Source: an uncultured Bergeyella sp.
GTDB taxonomy: Bacteria > Bacteroidota > Bacteroidia > Flavobacteriales > Weeksellaceae
Direction of reading: 5' to 3'
Assembly: GCA_916710115.1 (NCBI GenBank)
Contig: CAKAOY010000012.1
Location: 1 to 18,647, forward strand
Length of the DNA stretch: 18,647 nt
In this document: positions 1-6,666 of the stretch, one piece after another
Layout of the letters: every line of letters starts with the position of its first letter
How positions within the stretch are numbered: position 1 is the stretch's first letter
Translations under genes and position numbers: made by a program
Notes under the pieces: generated by a model
Told to the model about the DNA's origin: nothing
Databases searched by the model: none
Seen by the model: the letters and a program-made list of their open reading frames with translations, nothing else

Positions 1-20
1 ATTGATGTGATTTTTTTTAA

Positions 21-92
21 GCCGATATAGCTCAGCGGTAGAGTGCTTCCTTGGTAAGGAAGAGGTCTCGGGTTCAAGTCCCGATATTGGCT
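21..92 (+). tRNA. tRNA-Thr (anticodon GGT)
   Basis: A complete 72-base cloverleaf can be folded by hand. The acceptor stem pairs 21-27 with 85-91 (one G-T pair), with discriminator T at 92 and no encoded CCA. The D arm is at 30-44. The anticodon stem pairs 46-50 with 58-62 perfectly around a 7-base loop with anticodon GGT at 53-55, which reads ACC/ACT (Thr). The T stem pairs 68-72 with 80-84. A tRNA-Thr just upstream of tuf is a common Bacteroidota arrangement, usually as the last member of a small tRNA cluster; any others would lie before the window. Confidence 0.97.
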
Positions 93-214
93 CATATTAG
101 TTTTAATGTAGAATATATTTTGGTAGTGCTTTTTGTGTAGTCTTTTGAATAGGAGTAATCATTGAAAATAGTATCAAGAATAATAGAAATAAACTTTTTT
201 TGATAAAAAATAGT

Positions 215-241
215 TTGGTATATAAATTTTTATTATATTTG
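215..241 (+). promoter_or_regulatory. Probable tuf promoter
   Basis: TATATTTG at 234-241 matches the flavobacterial -7 consensus TAnnTTTG. A TTG at 215-217 lies 16 bases upstream, one base shorter than the usual 17-23 spacing. It would give a tuf leader of about 40 bases. The remaining DNA between tRNA-Thr and tuf (93-214) is AT-rich and shows nothing else. Confidence 0.7.
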
Positions 242-287
242 CACACCGAAATTAAATAACAAGAATAATTAAAATAACTTAGAAATC

Positions 288-1475
288 ATGGCAAAGGAAA
301 CGTTTAATCGTACGAAACCGCATTTGAACATTGGTACTATTGGTCACGTAGACCATGGTAAAACGACTTTGACTGCTGCTATCAGTAGTGTATTGGCTAA
401 TAAAGGTCTTGCTGAGAAAAAAGACTTCTCTGCTATCGACTCAGCACCAGAAGAAAAAGAAAGAGGTATCACTATTAATACAGCTCATATTGAATATGAA
501 ACAGAAAACAGACACTATGCTCACGTGGATTGTCCTGGTCACGCCGATTATGTGAAAAACATGGTTACTGGTGCTGCTCAGATGGATGGTGCTATATTGG
601 TGTGTGCTGCTACTGATGGACCGATGCCTCAAACAAGAGAGCATATCTTACTTTGCCGTCAGGTAAATGTGCCAAGAATTGTAGTGTTTATGAATAAAGT
701 AGATATGGTTGATGATCCAGAGTTGCTAGATCTTGTAGAGATGGAATTGAGAGATCTTTTAGCTACTTATGAGTATGATGGTGATAACTCTCCAGTTATT
801 CAAGGTTCTGCTCTTGGTGCTCTTAATGGAGAACCTAAGTGGGTTGAAACTGTTGAAAAATTGATGGATGCAGTAGATACTTGGATTGAACAACCAGTTA
901 GAGATTCTGATAAGCCATTCTTGATGCCAATCGAAGATGTATTCTCTATTACAGGTAGAGGTACTGTAGCAACTGGTAGAATTGAGGCCGGTGTAATCAA
1001 TACAGGAGATCCAGTAGATATCGTAGGTATGGGTGAAGAGAAATTGACTTCAACTGTAACTGGGGTAGAGATGTTTAGAAAAATTCTTGATAGAGGTGAA
1101 GCGGGTGATAATGTTGGTCTACTTCTTAGAGGTATTGAGAAAACTGATATCAGAAGAGGTATGGTTATCGCTAAACAAGGTTCTGTTACGCCACATAAAA
1201 AATTCAAAGCAGAGGTTTATATCTTGTCTAAGGAAGAAGGTGGTCGTCACACACCATTCCATAATAAATATCGTCCACAGTTCTATGTGAGAACTACAGA
1301 CGTAACTGGTGAAATTTTCTTGCCAGAAGGTGTAGAAATGGTAATGCCAGGTGATAATTTGACAATTACAGTGGAATTGTTACAACCAATTGCTCTTAAT
1401 GTAGGTCTTAGATTTGCTATTAGAGAAGGTGGTAGAACAGTAGGTGCTGGTCAAGTAACTGAAATTTTAGATTAA
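288..1475 (+). CDS. tuf: Elongation factor Tu
   Basis: This is the GTPase that delivers aminoacyl-tRNA to the ribosomal A site in the cytoplasm. At 395 residues it has normal length. The GTP-binding motifs are intact: GHVDHGKT at 19-26, DCPGH at 81-85, NKVD at 136-139 and SAL at 174-176. The two beta-barrel domains follow, with the EF-Tu C-terminal signature GLRFAIREGGRTVGAGQ near the end. The start follows a leader of about 40 bases behind a TAnnTTTG box, and a hairpin terminator begins 15 bases after the stop. It sits between tRNA-Thr and tRNA-Trp, as is usual in this phylum. From memory the sequence most resembles Weeksellaceae EF-Tu. Whether a second tuf copy exists elsewhere cannot be seen. 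Confidence 0.99.
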   Translation: MAKETFNRTKPHLNIGTIGHVDHGKTTLTAAISSVLANKGLAEKKDFSAIDSAPEEKERGITINTAHIEYETENRHYAHVDCPGHADYVKNMVTGAAQMDGAILVCAATDGPMPQTREHILLCRQVNVPRIVVFMNKVDMVDDPELLDLVEMELRDLLATYEYDGDNSPVIQGSALGALNGEPKWVETVEKLMDAVDTWIEQPVRDSDKPFLMPIEDVFSITGRGTVATGRIEAGVINTGDPVDIVGMGEEKLTSTVTGVEMFRKILDRGEAGDNVGLLLRGIEKTDIRRGMVIAKQGSVTPHKKFKAEVYILSKEEGGRHTPFHNKYRPQFYVRTTDVTGEIFLPEGVEMVMPGDNLTITVELLQPIALNVGLRFAIREGGRTVGAGQVTEILD

Positions 1476-1490
1476 TCTAAAAATAATAAT

Positions 1491-1522
1491 AAAAAGTTCC
1501 GTAAGGAATTGCGGAACTTTTT
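1491..1522 (+). terminator. Rho-independent terminator after tuf
   Basis: Bases 1491-1504 pair with 1509-1522 as a 14-bp stem (one G-T pair) closed by the GNRA-type loop GGAA, with an A run on the left and a T run on the right. It starts 15 bases past the tuf stop and ends only 7 bases before tRNA-Trp. No promoter fits between it and the tRNA. Confidence 0.9.
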
Positions 1523-1529
1523 ATAAACT

Positions 1530-1600
1530 ACGGGCATCGTCCAATGGTAGGATACCGGTCTCCAAAACCGTTGATCAGGGTTCGAATCCTTGTGCCCGTG
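1530..1600 (+). tRNA. tRNA-Trp (anticodon CCA)
   Basis: A 71-base cloverleaf. The acceptor stem pairs 1530-1536 with 1593-1599 perfectly, with discriminator G at 1600 and no encoded CCA. The anticodon loop 1560-1566 carries CCA at 1562-1564. The T stem pairs 1576-1580 with 1588-1592. The outermost anticodon-stem pair (1555 with 1571) is a C-T mismatch, a small oddity in an otherwise regular tRNA. Its 3' end is 13 bases from the secE start, so 3' processing would leave secE an extremely short leader. Confidence 0.96.
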
Positions 1601-1613
1601 CTAAATTTGTTTT

Positions 1614-1823
1614 ATGAGTTCATTAGTAGAATTTATAAAAGGATCATACGATGAATTTAAGAATAAAGTTGAGTGGTCAAAGTGGTCAGATTTGCAATCT
1701 TCTACATTGGTTGTAAGTGTAGCTACGGTTCTCTTGGCTTTATTTACTTTTGGAGTTGATTCTGTTTTTAGAAGGGCTATTTCTAATGTCCTTGGAATGT
1801 TGATTAAATTATTCAATCAGTAA
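1614..1823 (+). CDS. secE: Preprotein translocase subunit SecE
   Basis: SecE is the small inner-membrane subunit that clamps the SecY channel. The product has 69 residues, the short single-span form usual outside Enterobacteria. An amphipathic N-terminal helix holds the conserved EWSKWSDLQ segment (about 20-28), followed by one hydrophobic span at about 31-50. The identification rests on this pattern and on the tRNA-Trp/secE/nusG order. The start is 13 bases behind the tRNA and has no recognisable ribosome binding site. It is 14 bases from nusG and surely cotranscribed with it. Confidence 0.95.
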   Translation: MSSLVEFIKGSYDEFKNKVEWSKWSDLQSSTLVVSVATVLLALFTFGVDSVFRRAISNVLGMLIKLFNQ

Positions 1824-1837
1824 TTTTTTATCTTATT

Positions 1838-2386
1838 ATGAGTGAATTGAAGTGGTATGTACTGAAATCCATCAGTGGTCAAGAAAATAAAGTAAAAAAC
1901 TATATTGAGAATGAAATGAGAAGGTTGAAACTAGAATCTTTCGTGACTCAGGTAGTTATTCCTACGGAGAAGACTTATACCATTGGGAAAACAGGGAAAA
2001 AAATAATGAAAGAAAAGCCTTTTTACCCAGGATATTTAATGGTGGAAGCTAATCTTACAGGTGAAGTTCCTCATATTATAAAAAATATACCAGGAGTGAT
2101 TTCTTTTTTAAGTCTCACAAGACATGGAGATCCTGTTCCAATGAGGAAGCAAGAGGTAAATAGAATGCTTGGTGTGGTAGATGAATTATCAGAATATGCC
2201 TCTATGCAGGAAATACCATTTAAGGTGGGAGATAGTGTAAAAGTAATAGAAGGAATATTTAAAGATTTTAGTGGGCAAATAGAAAAGATAAATGAAGATA
2301 AGAGAAGTTTAGAAATATCAGTCCTTATCCTAGGTAAAAAAACTCCTACTGAATTAAATTATACACAAGTAGAAAAAATTAGTTAA
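1838..2386 (+). CDS. nusG: Transcription termination/antitermination factor NusG
   Basis: NusG binds the RNA polymerase clamp, modulates pausing and couples to Rho or the ribosome. The product is 182 residues. The N-terminal NGN domain (about 5-115) includes WYVLKSISGQENKVK and the characteristic FYPGYLMVE at 62-70; the KOW domain (about 127-180) begins with VGDSVKVIEG. It directly follows secE. Unusually, it is followed 6 bases later by a hairpin terminator and then bshA, not by rplK-rplA-rplJ-rplL-rpoB-rpoC, which normally continue this operon in related bacteria. Confidence 0.97.
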   Translation: MSELKWYVLKSISGQENKVKNYIENEMRRLKLESFVTQVVIPTEKTYTIGKTGKKIMKEKPFYPGYLMVEANLTGEVPHIIKNIPGVISFLSLTRHGDPVPMRKQEVNRMLGVVDELSEYASMQEIPFKVGDSVKVIEGIFKDFSGQIEKINEDKRSLEISVLILGKKTPTELNYTQVEKIS

Positions 2387-2392
2387 TATATC

Positions 2393-2421
2393 AAGGTTGC
2401 TTTATTGAAGTAACCTTTTTT
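2393..2421 (+). terminator. Rho-independent terminator after nusG
   Basis: Bases 2393-2401 pair with 2409-2417 (9 bp with one G-T pair; a tenth T-A pair closes the loop), followed by a T run ending at 2421. It begins 6 bases after the nusG stop and marks the end of the tRNA-Trp-secE-nusG unit. Confidence 0.85.
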
Positions 2422-2442
2422 AGTACTTATACTTTAAATCAT

Positions 2443-3582
2443 ATGAAAAAAATAGGTATTTTATGTTATCCTACATATGGAGGAAGTGGTATTGTAGCAA
2501 CGGAATTGGGTATGACATTAGCAAATAAGGGATATGAAATTCATTTCATATCAGACCATTTGCCTGCTCGATTGGAAATGACGAATCCTAATATTTTCTT
2601 TCATAAAGTTAATTTGCAATTTTATCCGTTATTTCAGTATCAGCCATACGATATTGCTCTGTCTTCTATGATTTATAGGGTGGTATCGCTCTATAAATTG
2701 GATTTATTGCATGTACATTATGCTATACCATATGCTTATGCGGCTTTTATGGCAAAGCAAATGTTGAGAGAGGAAGGAAAAGATATTCCTCTTGTTACGA
2801 CTCTACATGGAACAGATATTACCCTTGTTGGGCAACATCCGAGTTACAAGTGTGCAGTTCAGTTTTCAATCAATCAATCGGATAAAATTACCACAGTTTC
2901 CGAAAGTTTGAGAAAAGATACACTACAATTTTTTAATATAAATAAAGATATTCAAGTTATTAATAATTTTATTGATAATGAATTATTTATTCGTTGTACA
3001 AAGTGTGATAGGAGTCAATTTGCAACTCCTGAAGAAAAGATATTAATTCATACCTCGAATCTTCGTCCTATAAAAAGAATAGGTGATGTTTTACAGATTT
3101 TTAAAAATGTTAATAGTAAGATACCATCGAAATTAGTTATCATAGGAGAGGGACCAGATATGGAAATAGTAACAGAGTTTTTGGAAATAAATCCCGATTT
3201 AATTGATAGAATTAGGCTTCTTGGTAAGACAAAAGATTTATATAAAATTCTTGAATTGTCAGATTTATTTTTACTCCCTTCATCACAAGAGAGTTTTGGG
3301 CTAGCGGCTTTGGAGGCCATGGCAGCCTATACACCCATAGTTTCTTCTAATGCGGGAGGAATTCCAGAGGTGAATATAGATGGTGAAACAGGATTTTTGG
3401 CAAATGTTGGAGATGTTGATAAGATGAGTGCTGATGCTATTAAGATTTTGAGTGATGAAAATCTTTTGCAACGAATGAAAGAAAATGCAAAAAAACAAGC
3501 AATCCATTTTGATATAAAAAATATCATCCCTCAATATGAGACAATGTATGAACAAGTATTGGTAGATTTCAATAAAAAATAA
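2443..3582 (+). CDS. bshA: N-acetyl-alpha-D-glucosaminyl L-malate synthase BshA
   Basis: This GT-B fold, GT4-family glycosyltransferase joins UDP-GlcNAc and L-malate in the first step of bacillithiol synthesis, the low-molecular-weight thiol of Firmicutes and many Bacteroidota. At 379 residues it has typical length. The N-terminus carries the BshA signature YPTYGGSGIVATELG at 10-23 and HFISDHLPARL at 34-44. LHGTDITLVGQH lies at 121-132. The retaining-GT4 motif E-x7-E is at 283-291 (ESFGLAALE), followed by the NAGGIPEV segment at 303-310 that contacts the sugar nucleotide. I separate BshA from generic GT4 enzymes by its N-terminal motif and good full-length resemblance. It follows the nusG terminator; no clean TAnnTTTG box is seen in the 21 intervening bases. 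The DUF2851 gene lies 20 bases downstream. BshB and BshC are not in the window. Confidence 0.93.
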   Translation: MKKIGILCYPTYGGSGIVATELGMTLANKGYEIHFISDHLPARLEMTNPNIFFHKVNLQFYPLFQYQPYDIALSSMIYRVVSLYKLDLLHVHYAIPYAYAAFMAKQMLREEGKDIPLVTTLHGTDITLVGQHPSYKCAVQFSINQSDKITTVSESLRKDTLQFFNINKDIQVINNFIDNELFIRCTKCDRSQFATPEEKILIHTSNLRPIKRIGDVLQIFKNVNSKIPSKLVIIGEGPDMEIVTEFLEINPDLIDRIRLLGKTKDLYKILELSDLFLLPSSQESFGLAALEAMAAYTPIVSSNAGGIPEVNIDGETGFLANVGDVDKMSADAIKILSDENLLQRMKENAKKQAIHFDIKNIIPQYETMYEQVLVDFNKK

Positions 3583-3602
3583 ATGGAAATTATAGATATA
3601 AA

Positions 3603-4820
3603 ATGACGGAATTTTTATTACAATATCTATGGAATTATAAATTGTTTAATACAGCTAGTTTTAAAGATTTAGATGGAAAGTCTATTGAAATTCTTGATTT
3701 TGGAATTTGGAATAAAGATGCAGGGGCTGATTTTCAGATGGCGAAAATTCGCATTGAGGGAATAGATTTTTTAGGAAATATAGAGTTACATTTAAAATCT
3801 TCGGATTGGGATTTACATCGTCATTCGGAGGACAGAGAGTATCAAAATGTGATATTACATATTGTTTTTAATCACGATAAAGATGTAGAATTTCTTAAAA
3901 CTAGGAATATTCCTACAATAGAATTAAAAAATTATATAAAAAGAGAAATCATAGAGAAGTATCAAAATATACAAAAATCAGATTTTGTACCTTGTCAAGA
4001 TTTGTTCTTAAAGAGACTACAGTCTGCATATTTCCATAAGAAAAATATTTTGGCAAAATTGGAGGAAAAGGCTCAGGAATTTGAAAGTAGATTAGAAGCA
4101 AGTAAGAATGATTATGAGGCAGTATTATTCCATCAGTTAGCATATGGTTTTGGATTGAAAGTTAATTCTCATATATTCAGAGATTTGGCAGAGTCTGTGC
4201 CATTCTCTATGATACGGAAAATTGCTCATTATCAGTTGCAGATGGAAGCTTTATTTTATGGAAAATCAGGATGGTTACATCAGGTAGAGGATTCACAAAT
4301 GGAACTTTGGAAGAGGGAATATGAATTTCTCAGACAAAAATTTCAGTTGAATGAAGTCGTGTTTAGTCCCAAATTTCTTCGGTTAATGCCTCCAAGTTTC
4401 CCAACAATTAGATTTTCTCAATTAGCAAATTTATACTATCGACATCAGAATTTATTTTCAAAAATAATGGGTGCTAATTCATATGAGTCTATTTTTCAGA
4501 TATTTGAAGGAGTAAATGCTTCTGAATATTGGGATACACATTTTAATTTTGGAAAAATTTCATCTAAGAAATCACCTAAGAAATTAACGAAAGAGTTCAT
4601 AAATAATTTGATTATTAACATTGTATTGCCGATAAAATATGCATATCAACGGCAAGATAAAAAGTTGATTCGTAGAGTATTGAAGATTTATCGCCAGATA
4701 CCTGCTGAAAATAATGAAATTATCCGTAGATGGAAAATACAAGGTATTGAGTTTCAGAATGCATTAGAAACTCAAAGTTGTTTATATCAATATAAGGTTT
4801 GGCAGAAAGAAAATAGGTGA
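3603..4820 (+). CDS. DUF2851 family protein
   Basis: A 405-residue protein of a Bacteroidota family with no established function. The N-terminal 95 residues hold a dense family signature of acidic and histidine residues: GADF (D43), NIELHLKSSDW (E61, H63, D68), H72, H74, and VILHIVFNHD (H86, H91). This looks like a metal or active-site cluster, but that is inference. The remainder is mostly helical, with many aromatic and basic residues, and shows no signal peptide or membrane span, so it is probably cytoplasmic. The start MTEFLLQYLW matches the usual family start. It lies 20 bases after bshA and probably shares its transcript. Its stop is 5 bases from the convergent waaA stop. Confidence 0.88.
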   Translation: MTEFLLQYLWNYKLFNTASFKDLDGKSIEILDFGIWNKDAGADFQMAKIRIEGIDFLGNIELHLKSSDWDLHRHSEDREYQNVILHIVFNHDKDVEFLKTRNIPTIELKNYIKREIIEKYQNIQKSDFVPCQDLFLKRLQSAYFHKKNILAKLEEKAQEFESRLEASKNDYEAVLFHQLAYGFGLKVNSHIFRDLAESVPFSMIRKIAHYQLQMEALFYGKSGWLHQVEDSQMELWKREYEFLRQKFQLNEVVFSPKFLRLMPPSFPTIRFSQLANLYYRHQNLFSKIMGANSYESIFQIFEGVNASEYWDTHFNFGKISSKKSPKKLTKEFINNLIINIVLPIKYAYQRQDKKLIRRVLKIYRQIPAENNEIIRRWKIQGIEFQNALETQSCLYQYKVWQKENR

Positions 4821-4825
4821 TATAA

Positions 4826-6058
4826 TTAGTTAATGATATGATTTACAATGAATTCTGTAGCATTAGGTTGCTGTTGGATAAATTTTTCGGATTTTTCTCC
4901 CATTGAATTGATAATTTGTTTATTTTCAATGAGTTGGGAAATAAAATGAATAGTATCTTTTTCATCAGCAAAAGATTTTGCTCCTCCGAGAAGAATCAGA
5001 GAGTCGGCTTCGGGATTTTTCTTGTAATGATTTCCAAAGATGACAGGTATTCCGAAAGCAGAGGCTTCTAAAATATTATGTAAGCCGGCAGAATGAAAAC
5101 CACCACCCACGATGGCAATATCCGCATAGGAATAGAGTTTGGATAGAAGCCCAATGCAATTAATTAGCAAGATTTGGGCATTATAATTTGTGATTTCTGT
5201 ATTTTTATCAGTTATTTCTACAAGATTATTTTTGAAAATTTGTTTTATTTTTTCACTCCTTTTCAAATCGTGTGGAGCGATAATTATTTTTACATTTGGA
5301 TATAATTGAGCGATTTTATAGGCTATTTTTTCCTCTGTTTCCCAGGAACTTCCAAAAATAATGGTTGTTTTATTATCCTTAAATTTAGTAATATTAGGTA
5401 TAGTATTGTCTCTTTCTAAAATTTGTTTAACTCTATCAAAACGAGTATCTCCCGATGTGGATGATTGCTTTAAACCAATACTTTTAGCAATAGTTTCAGA
5501 TTGTTTTGTTTGGTGAAAAATCCAATCAATATTTTGTCGCAAGTTATTCACAAACCATTTTCCAAAAGGTTTAAAGAATATTTGATTTGCATAAAAATTA
5601 GCCGATATAATATATATATATGCTCCTTTCTGTTTTAGCATATTTAATAAAAAAAACCAAAAATCATACTTTACGATAATAAAAATATCAGTGTGAAATA
5701 GGTCAGTGAGCTGCTTTATTACTTTTGGAGTATCAAATGGGAGATAAAAAATTATATCTGCGATATGTGGTTTTTTTATAACATTTTCATATCCAGATGG
5801 AGAGAAAAAACTAATCAATATCTTATGATTCGGATATTTTTCTTTGAGTTTTTCTAAAACGGGAAGTCCTTGTTCATATTCGCCAAGACTTGCGGAGTGC
5901 AACCAAATGACCTTATCATTTTTAGAAATTTTTTCTTTTATTCTAGACAATGTTTCTTTTCTGCCTTCCCAACCTTTTTTTATTTTTGTATTGAATAAAG
6001 AGCCTATTCTCATACCAAAAATGAGAAGGCGAATGAAAAAATGATACAAGAACCACAT
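4826..6058 (-). CDS. waaA: 3-deoxy-D-manno-octulosonic acid (Kdo) transferase
   Basis: WaaA (KdtA) moves Kdo from CMP-Kdo to lipid IVA on the cytoplasmic face of the inner membrane. The product is 410 residues, normal for the family. An N-terminal hydrophobic anchor (about 2-20) is followed by WLHSASLGE at 52-60, whose E60 corresponds to the catalytic base. IVKYDFWF replaces the proteobacterial ETELWP motif, as usual in Bacteroidota. GDTRFDRV follows mid-protein, and the nucleotide-sugar motif GLHNILEASAFGIPVIFG lies in the C-terminal half. It is the last gene of an apparent DUF5686-pth-waaA unit, 26 bases after pth. It converges on the DUF2851 gene with only 5 bases between stops and no terminator hairpin. 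Confidence 0.95.
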   Translation of the reverse strand: MWFLYHFFIRLLIFGMRIGSLFNTKIKKGWEGRKETLSRIKEKISKNDKVIWLHSASLGEYEQGLPVLEKLKEKYPNHKILISFFSPSGYENVIKKPHIADIIFYLPFDTPKVIKQLTDLFHTDIFIIVKYDFWFFLLNMLKQKGAYIYIISANFYANQIFFKPFGKWFVNNLRQNIDWIFHQTKQSETIAKSIGLKQSSTSGDTRFDRVKQILERDNTIPNITKFKDNKTTIIFGSSWETEEKIAYKIAQLYPNVKIIIAPHDLKRSEKIKQIFKNNLVEITDKNTEITNYNAQILLINCIGLLSKLYSYADIAIVGGGFHSAGLHNILEASAFGIPVIFGNHYKKNPEADSLILLGGAKSFADEKDTIHFISQLIENKQIINSMGEKSEKFIQQQPNATEFIVNHIIN

Positions 6059-6084
6059 AATTATTATTTTTTATGCATTAGGTA

Positions 6085-6648
6085 TTATTTCCCATTGAAC
6101 GAGTTCATCGTATTTGTGAGTCCATTGAATACAAAAGATAGACACGCATCTGCAAAGATATTAATTCTTTCAGGGAGTTTTAGAGTCTCTTCATCGGTCC
6201 ATTTTCCAATGACATAATCCACTTGCCTTCCCTTTTCGAAGTCAGACGAAATCCCAAATCTCAGTCTTGCATAAGCTTGGGTATTGAGTTTATCTTGAAT
6301 ATTTTTCAGTCCGTTATGTCCTGCGTCAGAGCCTTTTCCTTTGAGTCTCAGAGTGCCGAAGGGTAGAGCTAAATCATCAGTTACAACTAATATATTTTCC
6401 AAAGGAATATTTTCTTTTTGCATCCAAAATTTTAGTGCATTACCAGAAAGATTTACATAAGTATCAGGTTTTAAGAGAAATACTTTTCTTCCTTTATGTT
6501 TTCCTTCTGCAATCCAACCATAATTTGCGGAGTTGAATTTTACCTCTAATTTTTCGGCAATGTTTTCAACGATTTTGAATCCTATATTATGGCGTGTTTC
6601 GGTATATTCATCGCCTTTGTTACCAATTCCGAGTATTAAATATTTCAT
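6085..6648 (-). CDS. pth: Peptidyl-tRNA hydrolase
   Basis: Pth cleaves peptidyl-tRNA released by abortive translation and is normally essential. At 187 residues it has typical length. Catalytic and substrate residues of the Pth family are in place: N10 in GIGNKGDEY, H20 in TRHNIGF (general base), N66 in YVNLSG, D91 in TDDLALPFG, and N112 in GHNGLKNI. The start is the first Met of the classical MKYLILGIGN beginning. It lies 18 bases after the DUF5686 stop and 26 bases before waaA, consistent with cotranscription. Confidence 0.97.
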   Translation of the reverse strand: MKYLILGIGNKGDEYTETRHNIGFKIVENIAEKLEVKFNSANYGWIAEGKHKGRKVFLLKPDTYVNLSGNALKFWMQKENIPLENILVVTDDLALPFGTLRLKGKGSDAGHNGLKNIQDKLNTQAYARLRFGISSDFEKGRQVDYVIGKWTDEETLKLPERINIFADACLSFVFNGLTNTMNSFNGK

Positions 6649-6666
6649 ATTATTAATTTAAAGTTG

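Noticed and set aside
800..1207. Open frame of 135 codons on the minus strand inside tuf
   Set aside because: It is a shadow of the strongly codon-biased EF-Tu gene; the product resembles nothing known.
1390..1416. Promoter-like TTG-N16-TAGATTTG inside the end of tuf
   Set aside because: The bases encode the invariant GLRFA stretch of EF-Tu, so the match is explained by coding constraint. The tuf terminator would still lie between it and tRNA-Trp.
3583..3605. Seven-codon frame between bshA and the DUF2851 gene
   Set aside because: It is too short to support as a gene, with no conserved motif; it simply fills the 20-base gap.
5607..5622. TA dinucleotide run, possible microsatellite
   Set aside because: It lies within waaA, where the codons encode a normal Tyr/Ile-rich strand. 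It is short and expected at this base composition.
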